64,000 bases of DNA, taken from positions 5,564,001 through 5,628,000 of the forward strand of contig NC_010505.1 of assembly GCF_000019725.1 (NCBI RefSeq). The letters are read 5' to 3'. Made by a program: the position numbers and the translations under genes. Position 1 is the stretch's first letter. The number at the start of each line of letters is the position of its first letter. Source of the stretch: Methylobacterium radiotolerans JCM 2831. Its GTDB lineage: Bacteria > Pseudomonadota > Alphaproteobacteria > Rhizobiales > Beijerinckiaceae. Below are positions 33,689 through 43,024 of this stretch, piece by piece. Under the pieces are notes generated by a model. That model was given only the letters and a program-made list of their open reading frames with translations, was not told where the DNA came from and did not search any database.

Positions 33689-34768
33689 ATGTCGAGCCTG
33701 ACCGAGCGCAAGGCACGTCTGATCGTACACGGCGACCAGCCCTACAACGCCGAACCGCCCCTCGACCGATTGCGGGCCTCCTACCGGACACCGGCGGAGG
33801 ACTTCTACGTCCGCACGCACGGCGACCTACCGGACCTCGACGAGGCGACCTGGCGCCTCACCGTCGATGGCGGAACCGGCCCCGCGCTTGAGGTGTCGCT
33901 ATCCGATCTGCGGACCCGCTTTCCGGTAGCCATGGTGACGGCCACGATGCAGTGCGCTGGCAATCGCCGCGCCGACATGCGGGCGGTCGCCCCGGTCTCG
34001 GGCGACCCGTGGGATGCAGGAGCCATCGGCACCGCCGAATGGACCGGGGTTCGTCTCGGCGACGTCCTGCGCGAGGCGGGGGTCGCCGAGCGCGTGGGCC
34101 TCCATGTCGCCTTCGAGAGCCACGACACGGTGGACGGACACCCCTACGGCGCCTCCATCCCACTCGCCAAGGCCATGGCGCCCGAGACCGTGCTGGCCTA
34201 CGCCATGAACGGCGAAGCCTTGCTCCCGGAGCACGGCTTCCCGGTCCGCGCGGTGGTGCCGGGCTTCGCCGGCGTGCGCAGCCCGAAGTGGCTCCGGAGA
34301 CTGACTGTCCAGGACCACCCCTCGGACAACCCGATCCAGGCCGGCGATTACAAGCTGTATCCGGCGGACGTGACCGCCGAGACCGCCGACCCCGCCAATG
34401 GGCACACCATCGATACGATGCCGTTGAACGCGGCGATCTGCGAGCCGGCACGCGGGGCCATTCTCAAGCCGGGGAGCAACAGGATCCGAGGCTACGCGGT
34501 AAGCGGCGACCGAACCGTCGTACGCGTCGACGTCTCGGGGAACGGCGGCTGGTCCTGGGTGCAGGCCGAGCTCGAACGCGACGTGGCGGCTCCTTTCGCC
34601 TGGACGTTCTGGAGCACGAGCCTCGACCTGCCTCCGGGCGAGCATGAGCTCGCCGTGCGCGCCTGGGACGAAGCGGGCCAGACGCAGCCGGCACTGCCGG
34701 ACGAGACCTGGAACCATAAGGGCTATCTATGCGCCTGCTGGCATCGGGTGCGGGTGAACATCGCCTAA
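33689..34768 (+). CDS. sulfite-oxidase-fold molybdopterin enzyme (paralogue B)
   Basis: 359 residues, colinear with and strongly similar to the enzyme at 19260 (shared RLIVHG..PYNAEPPLDRLRA, TMQCAGNRRADM with the Mo-ligand Cys, SGDPW..GAIG.AEWTGVRL). No signal peptide, heme or cytochrome partner. GCAGGAG precedes the ATG. Unlike paralogue A it is not preceded by the ECF-type promoter pattern and stands alone, so the two copies are probably regulated differently. Confidence 0.9.
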   Translation: MSSLTERKARLIVHGDQPYNAEPPLDRLRASYRTPAEDFYVRTHGDLPDLDEATWRLTVDGGTGPALEVSLSDLRTRFPVAMVTATMQCAGNRRADMRAVAPVSGDPWDAGAIGTAEWTGVRLGDVLREAGVAERVGLHVAFESHDTVDGHPYGASIPLAKAMAPETVLAYAMNGEALLPEHGFPVRAVVPGFAGVRSPKWLRRLTVQDHPSDNPIQAGDYKLYPADVTAETADPANGHTIDTMPLNAAICEPARGAILKPGSNRIRGYAVSGDRTVVRVDVSGNGGWSWVQAELERDVAAPFAWTFWSTSLDLPPGEHELAVRAWDEAGQTQPALPDETWNHKGYLCACWHRVRVNIA

Positions 34769-35190
34769 TGGTCAAAATCTGACGCTTAGTACCCGCCGTG
34801 AGGGTCTGCTTCCGACCTAACCCGGTTTTCCAAACCGCTTTCAGAGCAACCGCTAAGCGGCAATTCATCGGCCGCTCGGAGTGCTTGCGCGCGATGCACG
34901 GCCTGCGCTCCCAACGGCTTCGGCGCAGACGCGCGGGGGGCGTCCAGGAGGCCCTGTCTTCATGTCAGCTCAGCTCTGCTGCAGATGAGGAGAGGGTGCA
35001 TATCGACGTCTCGATTTGCGGTCGCTGAATTGCCGATCTCGAAATTCGTTCGGGTCGATATTCCACCACTGTCTCACCAGCACGGGCGTGATGTGCGCGT
35101 CACGCCGCTGCGCCGAAGGAAGCAGCACGCTATGAGACGGTCTGGGACGGCGGCGCGGCGCCGTCCGTCGCGACATCCTGGGAGACACCC
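34769..35190. repeat. intergenic region with dispersed repeat copy
   Basis: No gene. GAGGGTCTGCTTCCGACCTA followed by ACCC at 34800-34823 matches 37887-37910 at 21 of 24 positions. The rest is featureless. Confidence 0.5.
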
Positions 35191-36213
35191 ATGCGTGGCG
35201 TTACCTACACCGAAGGCGCCCAGATCGATGCGCCGGACGCCCTCCTCGACACCACCTTTCCCGATCCCGTGCCGGTTGGGCGCGACCTGCTCGTACGCGT
35301 GCAGGCCATTTCCGTGAACCCAATCGACACCAAGGTGCGCCAAGGCGCCTACAAGCAGGGTTGCGAGCCGAAGGTTCTCGGCTGGGATGCGGCCGGAACC
35401 GTGGTCTCGGTCGGACCGGAGGCGCGCCTGTTCAAGCCCGGCGACGCGGTGTTCTATGCCGGTGCGCTCGACCGGCCAGGTAGCAACGCCGCGTTCCAGT
35501 GCGTGGACGAGCGCCTCGTCGGTGCCAAGCCAGCCAGCCTCGATTTCGCCGCCGCCGCGGCGCTACCGCTTACCGCGCTGACCGCTTGGGAGATGTTGTT
35601 CGACCGGCTCGACGTAGCCACGCCCGTTCCGGGTGCCGCCCCCGCGATCCTGATCGTCGGCGGCGCCGGCGGCGTCGGCTCGATCGCGATCCAGCTCGCC
35701 CGGCAGCTCACGGATCTCATCGTGATCGCTACGGCCTCGCGCCCCGAGACGGCGCAATGGTGCCGGGACCTCGGCGCCCACCACGTGATCGACCATGCGA
35801 AGCCCCTCGCCACCGAGGTGGCGGCGCTCGGTCTTCCTGGGGCGCCCGGGTTCGTGTTCGCGACGACGCAGACCGGTGCGCATCTCCCGCAGATCATCGA
35901 GCTCCTCGCGCCACAGGGTCGCCTCGGCCCGATCGACGATCCCGAGACCCTGGACGTGATGCCGCTCAAGCCCAAGAGCCTGTCGCTGCACTGGGAGCTG
36001 ATGTTCACCCGCTCGCTGTTTCAGACCGCCGACATGGAACGGCAGCACGCGATCCTGACCGAGATCGCCCGCCTCATCGATGCGGGACGGCTGCGCACGA
36101 CGTTGAGCGAGACCTTCGGTCCGATCAACGCCGCCAACCTGGCACGCGCCCACGCGCTCATCGAGAGCGGGAAGGCGAGGGGCAAGGTCGTCCTCGCTGG
36201 GTTCAGCGACTAA
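35191..36213 (+). CDS. zinc-binding-type alcohol dehydrogenase family NADPH quinone reductase
   Basis: 340 residues of the medium-chain dehydrogenase superfamily: GroES-like domain (VQAISVNPIDTKVRQGAY, LGWDAAGTVVSVG, FKPGDAVFYAG) and Rossmann domain (ILIVGGAGGVGSIAIQLARQL). No catalytic zinc cysteines, so it is the quinone oxidoreductase/enoyl reductase branch (TIGR02817 type), reducing quinones or enones with NADPH in the cytosol. It opens a cluster of carbonyl and electrophile detoxification genes up to 43 kb. Confidence 0.9.
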   Translation: MRGVTYTEGAQIDAPDALLDTTFPDPVPVGRDLLVRVQAISVNPIDTKVRQGAYKQGCEPKVLGWDAAGTVVSVGPEARLFKPGDAVFYAGALDRPGSNAAFQCVDERLVGAKPASLDFAAAAALPLTALTAWEMLFDRLDVATPVPGAAPAILIVGGAGGVGSIAIQLARQLTDLIVIATASRPETAQWCRDLGAHHVIDHAKPLATEVAALGLPGAPGFVFATTQTGAHLPQIIELLAPQGRLGPIDDPETLDVMPLKPKSLSLHWELMFTRSLFQTADMERQHAILTEIARLIDAGRLRTTLSETFGPINAANLARAHALIESGKARGKVVLAGFSD

Positions 36214-36382
36214 GCCGGCACGCGAAGCGTCCCGGCTCGGAGCTGGGACGCCGGTCGAGCTTGCCCCGGTCCCGGCCGTTCAGGACAATGGAAGCGCCCT
36301 CCGACGCAAACCGTTTCGCGGTGGCGGCGCCGATGCCGCTTCCGGCACCAGTGATGACGCGCCTCTTCTCGAAGCGAGACAT
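36203..36382 (-). pseudogene. N-terminal fragment of a short-chain dehydrogenase
   Basis: The first ~45 residues match an SDR Rossmann start (VITGAGSGIGAATAKRFASE, ASIVLNGRDRGKLD), then similarity ends abruptly and the frame stops. No catalytic Tyr/Lys. Overlaps the 3' end of the quinone reductase on the other strand; a deletion remnant. Confidence 0.75.
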
Positions 36383-36416
36383 GTTCGGCTTCCCTCCCAA
36401 CGGGCGATGCCGGATT

Positions 36417-37475
36417 TCAGGCGACGGGCGGGATGACCTTCAGGTCGCTCAGGTGTCGGAACTGGTTACGGAACATGTCTTCGGTGTCGATGCAGGCATG
36501 GAATCCAGCCTGGCGGGCCTTGATTGTGCTGCTGATGTTGTCGAAGCCGCTGGCGAAGATGAAATCGCCGAAGGGCCACGAAGCCACCTTGTCATAGGGG
36601 ATCAGCTGTAGCCCGTGGCGTTCGGCCATTCTATCCCAGAGCGGCCCCTTGTCGGCCATGTAGGTCGCGAGCGGCATCGGGATCGGATCGGCCCAGTCCA
36701 TGTTGAACATGCGCGCGATCCGCGGCCACATGTGCTGCCAGCGAAAGTAGTCGCCGTTGGTGATGTTGAAGATCTCGTTTCGCGCAGCCGGCGTCGTACC
36801 GGCCCAGTCGGCGGCCTCGGCCAGGATGTCGGCGGAGCTGACCTGGTAGAGCGCCCGGTAGGCGGCCTCGGTCCCCGGGAAGCGAAGCGGGATGCCGAGT
36901 TCCTTCGAGATGGCCGCATAGACGGCGATCACCGTCAGCAGGTTCATCGGGTTGCCGACCGCGAAGCCGCAGACCGCCTCTGGCCGAAGGGCCGTGAACG
37001 ACCAATCCTTACCCTTCTGGCGCTCACGCAGGAGATCCTCCTGGTCGTAGTAGAAGTTCGGCGGCATCAGGCGCGGGTCGTCTTCGCGGGCGGGCGTCTT
37101 GAACGGGCCGAGATCGGCGCCGTAGGCCTTGCCGCCCTGGTAGAACGTGACGTGGCGCAGGCCCGGTGAGGTCTCCTCGACGACGTCGAGCAGGTTGCGC
37201 AGGATTGCGACGTTGACCGTGCTCTTCTCGGCGGCGGTCTGCTTTTCGATGTAGGCGCCGAACACGATGTGGGTGACGTCGCGGATGCCGCCGAGGCGGT
37301 CCCGGACCTGTCCGGGGTCGAGCAGGTCGACCGAGACCGCCTCGACGTTCGGGATGGACGGCTCGGTCCGTCGCGACAGCCCCAGCACTTGGGTATCGGG
37401 TCGAGCAGCGAGGCGAGCGGCTGCGGCGCGGCCGATGACGCCCTGGGCGCCGGCGACGAGGACTTTTCTTTGCAT
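36417..37475 (-). CDS. PRISE-family SDR (progesterone 5-beta-reductase/iridoid synthase-like)
   Basis: 352 residues. N-terminal VLVAGAQGVIGRAAAARLA, then THIVFGAYIE, HVTFYQGGKAYGADL, PNFYYDQEDLL, and FTALRPEAVCGFAVGNPMN. These are the hallmark segments of the PRISE subgroup, enone 1,4-reductases with NADPH. The canonical Tyr of NFYYDQED and Lys of GGKAYG are present. Adjacent to old yellow enzyme and quinone reductase genes, so reduction of activated alkenes is a shared theme. Confidence 0.85.
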   Translation of the reverse strand: MQRKVLVAGAQGVIGRAAAARLAARPDTQVLGLSRRTEPSIPNVEAVSVDLLDPGQVRDRLGGIRDVTHIVFGAYIEKQTAAEKSTVNVAILRNLLDVVEETSPGLRHVTFYQGGKAYGADLGPFKTPAREDDPRLMPPNFYYDQEDLLRERQKGKDWSFTALRPEAVCGFAVGNPMNLLTVIAVYAAISKELGIPLRFPGTEAAYRALYQVSSADILAEAADWAGTTPAARNEIFNITNGDYFRWQHMWPRIARMFNMDWADPIPMPLATYMADKGPLWDRMAERHGLQLIPYDKVASWPFGDFIFASGFDNISSTIKARQAGFHACIDTEDMFRNQFRHLSDLKVIPPVA

Positions 37476-38223
37476 GGTTGGCTCGCTCCCGTTTCCCGTA
37501 AGCTGGGGGTTGGCGGGACGCGTGGGAGGCGACCGCTTCCTGAACCAGTCTTACCCAAAGGAAAGCTGCCGTCCTCGGCCTAGGTTCGCACGCTCGATGA
37601 TCCGGTCCGCGCCTCGCCCATCGCACGCCTGCAACGATCCTCGACCTCGGAGAGGTCGCGAGCGATGACCTTCTACACGCCGAAGGCCCGTATGAGCGCT
37701 ATTCCAGCATGGCCTGCAGCTCGGCCCGTCGCGTATCGCCGGGCACGACCGTTTCAATCAGGCGACAGGACCACGCGAGGCGGTCGGGGTCGCGCTCCCC
37801 CCAGAGCCCGCGTGCCTTGTTGTCCCTTGAATCCTCGCAGACGTGGAGCGGTGGGCACAACAGGGTCGAAGCTCAAACTACCAGGCGAGGGTCTGCTTTT
37901 GACCCAACCCAGCCGCTCACCGCTTCAGATCCGGCGCTTGAAAGCGGATAAACGCTCGCTCAAGGCAGTCGTTTAGCGATCGTGATCGCTGGCTTGGTGG
38001 GTCGGAGACACCGGTTCGTCTGGCGCTGCGGGCTGAACGAACACGTCAGGTGCGGACGAGCCGTTGCCGCTAGATGATCCGGCGCGTTTCCTCGGCGGTC
38101 CACCGGCGCTTTCCGCAGCGCACTGAATGCGGTGTGCGCCATCCGCGCAGGTTTCACCCCGGGGAACCAAGGCGGCCCGGAACCGGTCGTGTGAGAGACG
38201 ATCGTCCGACCGGAGAGACCATC
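37476..38223. repeat. 748-bp intergenic region with repeat copy and a coding remnant
   Basis: GAGGGTCTGCTTTTGACCCA followed by ACCC (37887-37910) is a copy of the dispersed repeat. On the minus strand about 37699-37800 reads DRLAWSCRLIETVVPGDTRR ending in TAG, which looks like the lost C-terminal end of a protein; no upstream part remains. Otherwise nothing recognised. Confidence 0.4.
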
Positions 38224-39045
38224 ATGCCCTTCATCGCGGCCCACGACGGCGCGCAGCTTTTTTTCAAGGACTGGGGACGCGGTCGGCCGGTCGTGCTCAT
38301 CCACGGCTGGCCGCTCGATACCGACATGTGGGAGTTCCAGCAGCGGACGCTCACAGAGGCTGGTTTTCGCACCATCGCCTACGACCGCCGCGGATTCGGC
38401 CGCTCTGACCAGACCTGGGACGGCTACGATTACGACACCCTCGCCGACGACCTGAAATCCGTGCTCGACGCCCTCGATGTGCAGGACGTGGCGCTGGTTG
38501 GGTTCTCAATGGGCGGCGGCGAGATCGCCCGGTACATGAGCCGGCATGGCGGCGCCCGGGTCACTCGGGCCGCGCTCGTCTCGTCGGTGACGCCCTATAT
38601 GCTCAAGACGGCAGACAACCCAGACGGCGTCGACCCAGCGGTGTTCGACGGCATGATCGCCGGGCTGAAGAAGGACCGCCCGAACTTCATGGCGACTTTC
38701 GCAAAGACGTTCTTCGGGGTTGGGATACTCTCATCGCCGGTCTCGTCCGACCTGATCGAATGGACCGGCACCCTCGCGATGCGCGGGTCGCCGAAGGCGA
38801 CGACCGCCTGCGTGACGGCCTTCGCCGAGACCGACTTCCGCGCCGACATGGCCGCATTTCGCGTGCCGACCCTCGTGATCCACGGCGATGCCGACCGGAC
38901 CGTGCCGATCGACGTGTCGGGCAAGGCCACAGCCGCCGCGATCCCCGGCGCCGAGTTCGTCGTCTATGACGGCGCGCCGCATGCCGTGCCGTTCACCCAT
39001 GCCGAACGGTTGAACGCGGATCTGATCACCTTCCTGAAGGGCTGA
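38224..39045 (+). CDS. alpha/beta hydrolase, non-heme chloroperoxidase-like
   Basis: 273 residues. Oxyanion loop VVLIHGWPLDTDMW, nucleophile elbow VGFSMGGGEIARY with catalytic Ser, acid in VIHGDADRTVP and catalytic His in GAPHAVPFTHAERL. This set matches the cofactor-free haloperoxidase/arylesterase group (AB hydrolase, GxSMGGGE). Likely an esterase or perhydrolase in the cytosol. 46 bp upstream of an old yellow enzyme gene and probably co-transcribed. Confidence 0.9.
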   Translation: MPFIAAHDGAQLFFKDWGRGRPVVLIHGWPLDTDMWEFQQRTLTEAGFRTIAYDRRGFGRSDQTWDGYDYDTLADDLKSVLDALDVQDVALVGFSMGGGEIARYMSRHGGARVTRAALVSSVTPYMLKTADNPDGVDPAVFDGMIAGLKKDRPNFMATFAKTFFGVGILSSPVSSDLIEWTGTLAMRGSPKATTACVTAFAETDFRADMAAFRVPTLVIHGDADRTVPIDVSGKATAAAIPGAEFVVYDGAPHAVPFTHAERLNADLITFLKG

Positions 39046-39091
39046 CCCGCGCTCCGCTCACCATTACCCCGCACACACAATCCGAGGTACC

Positions 39092-40204
39092 ATGACGACG
39101 AGCCCGATCCTCCAACCCGTAACAATCGGCGATCTGCACCTCAAGAACCGCATCGTGATGGCGCCGCTGACCCGCAGCCGGTCTTCGACCGCGGGCGTAC
39201 CGCCGGACTTCGCCGCCGATTATTACGGCCAGCGTGCCAGCGCCGGCCTCATTATCTCAGAGGCTACTAATATCTCGCAGCAGGCCGTGGGCTATGCCTA
39301 CACGCCGGGCATCTGGTCGGACGAGCAGATCGAGGCTTGGAAGCGCATCGTCTCGACGGTCCACGCCAACGACGGCTGCATCTTCCTCCAGCTGTGGCAC
39401 ACCGGCCGGATATCCCATCCCGACCTGCAGCCAGGGGGCGGCCTCCCGGTCTCCGCTTCGGCGGTGAAGCCGGAGGGAACTGCCTTCACGATGGAGGGGA
39501 TGAAGCCCCACGTCACCCCACGGGCGTTGGAGACCGACGAGATCCCCGGCATCGTCGAGGATTACCGGCGCGCGGCCGTGAACGCCAAGCGCGCCGGCTT
39601 CGACGGGGTCGAGGTCCACTCGGCCAACAACTACCTGCTGGAGCAGTTCGTGCGAGATTCGACCAACAAGCGAACCGATCGCTACGGTGGCTCGATCGAG
39701 AATCGTTTGCGGTTCCCGCTTGAGGTGGTCCGTGCGGTGACCGAGGCCTGGGACGGCGGAAGCCGCGTCGGCATCCGGTTGTCGCCCGCCACGACGCAGC
39801 CCGGCGAGACACCGCTCGATTCCGAGACGCATGCCACCTTCGGCGCCTATGTCGATGCGCTCAACGAGTTCGGCTTGCTCTACATTCACACGATCGAGGG
39901 CGTCACGCAGCAGACCCGTGATGTGCCGGACGGCGTCGATTTCCTCGACCTGCGGCGCCGGTTCGGGGGCGCCTATATCGGCAACAACCAGAACACCCTG
40001 GATCTCGCCGAGAAGGAACTGGCCGAGGGCCGCGCCGATCTGTTCAGCTTCGGCCGGCCCTACCTTGCCAACCCGGACCTCGTCGGGCGGCTGGCGAGCG
40101 GGGCACCGCTGGCCGAGGCACCCAAGCAATACTGGTACGGCGGCGGTGCGACCGGTTACTCCGACTGGCCGGGCATGGACGGGCCGGTACCGGTACGGCG
40201 CTGA
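39092..40204 (+). CDS. nemA: old yellow enzyme family alkene reductase
   Basis: 370 residues, full length for NemA/OYE TIM barrels. FMN-binding and active-site blocks: LKNRIVMAPLTRSRS, YYGQRASAGLIISEATNIS, LQLWHTGRISHPD, FDGVEVHSANNYLLEQFV (catalytic His/Asn pair), YGGSIENRLRFPLEVV and FGRPYLANPDLV. Reduces activated C=C bonds (N-ethylmaleimide, nitroesters) with NADPH. Follows the hydrolase gene. Confidence 0.95.
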   Translation: MTTSPILQPVTIGDLHLKNRIVMAPLTRSRSSTAGVPPDFAADYYGQRASAGLIISEATNISQQAVGYAYTPGIWSDEQIEAWKRIVSTVHANDGCIFLQLWHTGRISHPDLQPGGGLPVSASAVKPEGTAFTMEGMKPHVTPRALETDEIPGIVEDYRRAAVNAKRAGFDGVEVHSANNYLLEQFVRDSTNKRTDRYGGSIENRLRFPLEVVRAVTEAWDGGSRVGIRLSPATTQPGETPLDSETHATFGAYVDALNEFGLLYIHTIEGVTQQTRDVPDGVDFLDLRRRFGGAYIGNNQNTLDLAEKELAEGRADLFSFGRPYLANPDLVGRLASGAPLAEAPKQYWYGGGATGYSDWPGMDGPVPVRR

Positions 40205-40629
40205 ACCGATCACGGAGATCGGCACGTCGCCGATTGTGACCGAGGCGACGGCCTGTATCGTGTGAGTGTCTTGCTGCGCGCGGGAGAGCGCTCGGCCAAC
40301 CTCGGCCTTGCCGGCAGGATCGAACCGAGCGGCCGGTGTGTACCCCGGCCGGCATCGGGCGTGGGTCACCACCACCAGGGGCAAGTTGCTCGAAACCGCG
40401 CTCTGAGCCTCCGAGGGCGCCAAGTCGGTGAGTATGCGACGTGGCGCCGAGGATGCGTCCTCGGTCGCCTACAACCCGTGCCGACATGCGGGCCGGCGCG
40501 CCGCGTCGCTCCGGCACCGGGTCCCAGCGCGGCCTCACGAGGGCGGCGTGCAACGACCGGGCATGGCGCGGGTTTCCTAGCCTTCGACTGAGACGCCCCG
40601 ATCCTACCGATCCGAACCCAAGGAGCACC
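40205..40629. other. 425-bp intergenic region, nothing recognised
   Basis: Open frames exist on both strands but none with a family pattern or a ribosome site; I see no gene, repeat or strong hairpin. Confidence 0.4.
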
Positions 40630-41043
40630 ATGTCCCGCGAGAGCAGCATCCAGGCGACCGAGAAGTTCGGAGAACTCGTCAACGGTGGCCAGTTCGACGC
40701 CTTCCCCGAGGTCGTCGCCCCGGACTGCCATGATCACGACCCGGCTCCAGGCCAGCACATGGGTCCCGAGGGATACAAGGCCTTCTTCACCGAACTCCGC
40801 ACGGCGTTCCCCGACATGCAGGTCGAGGTGAAGAAGCTCGTCGCCGACGGGGACAGCGTCGCCTTCGCCTATACGCTCACCGGCACGCACCAGGGTGACT
40901 TCAACGGCCACAAGCCGACCGGGAAGGCCATCAAGGTCCGCGGCATGCAGATCGGCCGCTTCGTCGACGGCAAGATGGTCGAGCGGTGGGGCTCGTCCGA
41001 CGAGCTCGGCATCCTGAAGCAGATAGGCGCCATCGAGGGTTGA
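40630..41043 (+). CDS. SnoaL-like/ester cyclase family protein
   Basis: 137 residues of the NTF2-like fold: FGELVNGGQFDAFPEVVAPD, HDHDPAPGQHMGPEGYKAFF, FPDMQVEVKKLVADGDSVAF, and DGKMVERWGSSDELGILKQIG at the end, a standard SnoaL/ester cyclase pattern. Usual role is an isomerase, cyclase or ligand-binding protein; no reaction can be assigned. AGGAG lies 4 bp before the ATG. Confidence 0.88.
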   Translation: MSRESSIQATEKFGELVNGGQFDAFPEVVAPDCHDHDPAPGQHMGPEGYKAFFTELRTAFPDMQVEVKKLVADGDSVAFAYTLTGTHQGDFNGHKPTGKAIKVRGMQIGRFVDGKMVERWGSSDELGILKQIGAIEG

Positions 41044-41091
41044 CGGAGGCTTCCGCGAAGGCGTCCCGGCCGCGGGACGTCCTCAAGACAT

Positions 41092-41123
41092 GACCCAGGG
41101 CGGCCCATGGGCCGCCCCGGGTC
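41092..41123. terminator. strong bidirectional hairpin terminator
   Basis: GACCC-A-GGGCGGCCCA/TGGGCCGCCC-C-GGGTC: a perfect 20-bp palindrome (41098-41117) extended by a 5-bp stem after one mismatch, placed between two convergent genes. No T-run. Confidence 0.7.
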
Positions 41124-41153
41124 TCAAGAGCCAATTTTCGGCTTCCCGACGCC

Positions 41154-41723
41154 TCAGGCGCTCCGGGCTTGGTCGGGATGGCGGCCCTCTGCGAACTCCT
41201 CAACGATCTTGGCGCAGAAGGCCGGCAGGTCCTTGGGCGTCCGGCTGGTGACAAGCCCCTTGTCGCAGACGACCTCCTCGTCGACCCAGGTGCCGCCGGC
41301 GTTCTCGATGTCCCGCCGAACGGTGGGGTAGGAGGTCAGCGTCCGGCCCTTCACGACGTCGGCCTCGATCAGGGTCCACGGCCCGTGGCAGATGACCCCG
41401 ACCGGCTTGCCCGCGGCGAAGAAGTCCCGGACGAACGCCACGACATCCTTGCTCGCCCGGAGCTTGTCGGCGCCGACGCAGCCGCCGGGCACGACGAGGC
41501 CGTCGTAGTCCGCGGCCGACGCCCCCTCGATGGTCCTGTCCACCTTGTAGCGGTTGGCGGGATCGAGGTCGTTGTTGACTGTCTCGGCTTCGCCGGCCTC
41601 CAGACCGATGACCGTCACGGTCGCCCCGGCCTGCTTCACCGCCTCATGCGGCTTGGCGAACTCCGGATCCTCGGTGCCGCGCGGTGCGATCAGGATCGCG
41701 ATCTTCTTGCCCTGCAAGCTCAT
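41154..41723 (-). CDS. DJ-1/PfpI family (type 1 glutamine amidotransferase-like) protein
   Basis: 189 residues: KKIAILIAPRGTEDPEFAKP, conserved Glu, YDGLVVPGGCVGADKLR, and the nucleophile elbow GVICHGPWTLIEADVVKGR with the reactive Cys followed by His. PfpI/YhbO group, described as deglycase/hydrolase protecting against glyoxal and other electrophiles. Convergent with the SnoaL gene. Confidence 0.92.
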   Translation of the reverse strand: MSLQGKKIAILIAPRGTEDPEFAKPHEAVKQAGATVTVIGLEAGEAETVNNDLDPANRYKVDRTIEGASAADYDGLVVPGGCVGADKLRASKDVVAFVRDFFAAGKPVGVICHGPWTLIEADVVKGRTLTSYPTVRRDIENAGGTWVDEEVVCDKGLVTSRTPKDLPAFCAKIVEEFAEGRHPDQARSA

Positions 41724-42151
41724 GTCATCGTCCTTCTGGGTGTCGGAACCTAACGGAGGCACCGTCGCGCCGTTCCTCACGACGGGATGCGGTCGATGCC
41801 GGAGGTATCCCGGCCGCGACGCCGAATTCGCGGTGGCGGACGGCGCTCAGCGCCCGATAGACTCGGAGACGCGCCGGCATCACCGAACCGAGCGGCCGGT
41901 GCGCCGCGAGACTAAGCGCTGGGCGGAAAGTCATCTCCCGGGATACGAACGAGTTCCTTTGCGGCCCGAGGGAGCACCACCGCCGAACGGTCGCCACGAC
42001 GCATGCTCAAGGCGCCTTCACCTCTGGGCAGGCAGCTTGGGTCGTTCGGACGATCCGCGAATCCCCGCCTAGCGGCGGGATCGTCCGCTGCCGGGCGGGG
42101 CTTCGAGACAGCGGGACGGTCATCTGCCCTGATCAAGTGGGCATCACGGGC
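41724..42151. other. 428-bp intergenic region with a structured hairpin
   Basis: CGGACGAT (42047-42054) pairs with ATCGTCCG (42080-42087) and encloses a second stem CCCGCC/GGCGGG, so 42047-42087 can fold into a two-part hairpin. It may be the terminator of the aldo-keto reductase transcript, though it is 65 bp from its stop. No gene seen. Confidence 0.4.
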
Positions 42152-42991
42152 CTACAACATAGGGAGGTGGCGCGGTCCGGGACCCCGCGGAAACGCTGCG
42201 TCGATCCGCATGAACTCGTCTTCCGTCAGCCGCAGCGGGCCAGCGCTGGCGTTGTCGGCGGTATGCTCGGGACTGGACGCCTTGGGGATCGTGAAGGTGG
42301 ACGGCCTCCGCGTGAGGAACCGGAGCGCGACATGACGGGCGGTGGCGCCGTGGTTCGCCGCGATCTCATCCAGGACGCGGCCGCCCGGTGTTCGTGGGCC
42401 AGGGAAGCTGCCATGGCCGAACGGGCTGTAGGCGACGACGGCGATGCCGTGATCCTCGCACCAGGGCTGGACGGCGTGCTCGATTGCACACTCCTCCAAG
42501 TGGTAGAGAACCTGGTTGCAGGCGATGCGCCCCTCGCCCCCGGCCTTCCAGGCGGCTTCGAGGTTGGACACATCGAAGTTGCTTACCCCCCAGGACAGGA
42601 TCTTGCCCTGTTCGCGGAGCCGCTCGAAGCCGGCGAAAGTATCCTCAAGGGGATGCGAGCCAAGCCAATGCAATAGGTAACAATCCAGCCTGTCGGTGCG
42701 CAGGCGCGCCAGCGAGCGCTCGCAGGCTGCCACTGTCCCGGCAAGCGAGGCGTTGCTGGGGAGGACCTTGGAGACGAGGAACACGTCGTCGCGCCGACCG
42801 GTGATCGCCTCGCCGACCACGGTCTCGGCGTCGCCGTACATCTCGGCGGTATCGATGTGCGTCATGCCGAGGTCGAGGCCGCGGCGCAGGGCGGCGACCG
42901 CGGTGGGCCGGTGCGCGTCGTCGATGTACCAGGTTCCCTGGCCGATCACCGCAACATCGCGCGGCACGGGACCAAACGGGCGCTGCTCCAT
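42152..42991 (-). CDS. aldo/keto reductase
   Basis: 279 residues. IGQGTWYIDDAHRPT, DLGMTHIDTAEMYGDAE (catalytic Asp and Tyr), FLVSKVLPSNAS (catalytic Lys), CYLLHWLGSHPLEDT (catalytic His), KILSWGVSNFDVSNLE and FTIPKASSPEH (NADPH phosphate binding). Complete catalytic tetrad. Reduces aldehydes or ketones with NADPH. ATG at 42991 chosen because the preceding nine codons of the longer frame are atypical. Next to a truncated alcohol dehydrogenase, probably once co-transcribed. Confidence 0.93.
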   Translation of the reverse strand: MEQRPFGPVPRDVAVIGQGTWYIDDAHRPTAVAALRRGLDLGMTHIDTAEMYGDAETVVGEAITGRRDDVFLVSKVLPSNASLAGTVAACERSLARLRTDRLDCYLLHWLGSHPLEDTFAGFERLREQGKILSWGVSNFDVSNLEAAWKAGGEGRIACNQVLYHLEECAIEHAVQPWCEDHGIAVVAYSPFGHGSFPGPRTPGGRVLDEIAANHGATARHVALRFLTRRPSTFTIPKASSPEHTADNASAGPLRLTEDEFMRIDAAFPRGPGPRHLPML

Positions 42992-43024
42992 GCATTTCCC
43001 TCCATCCGTGGACGGCACGTGCGC

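Noticed and set aside
39257..40423. A 388-codon minus frame over the old yellow enzyme gene
   Set aside because: Shadow over most of its length; the extra part (40205-40423) has no recognisable start, family or ribosome site.
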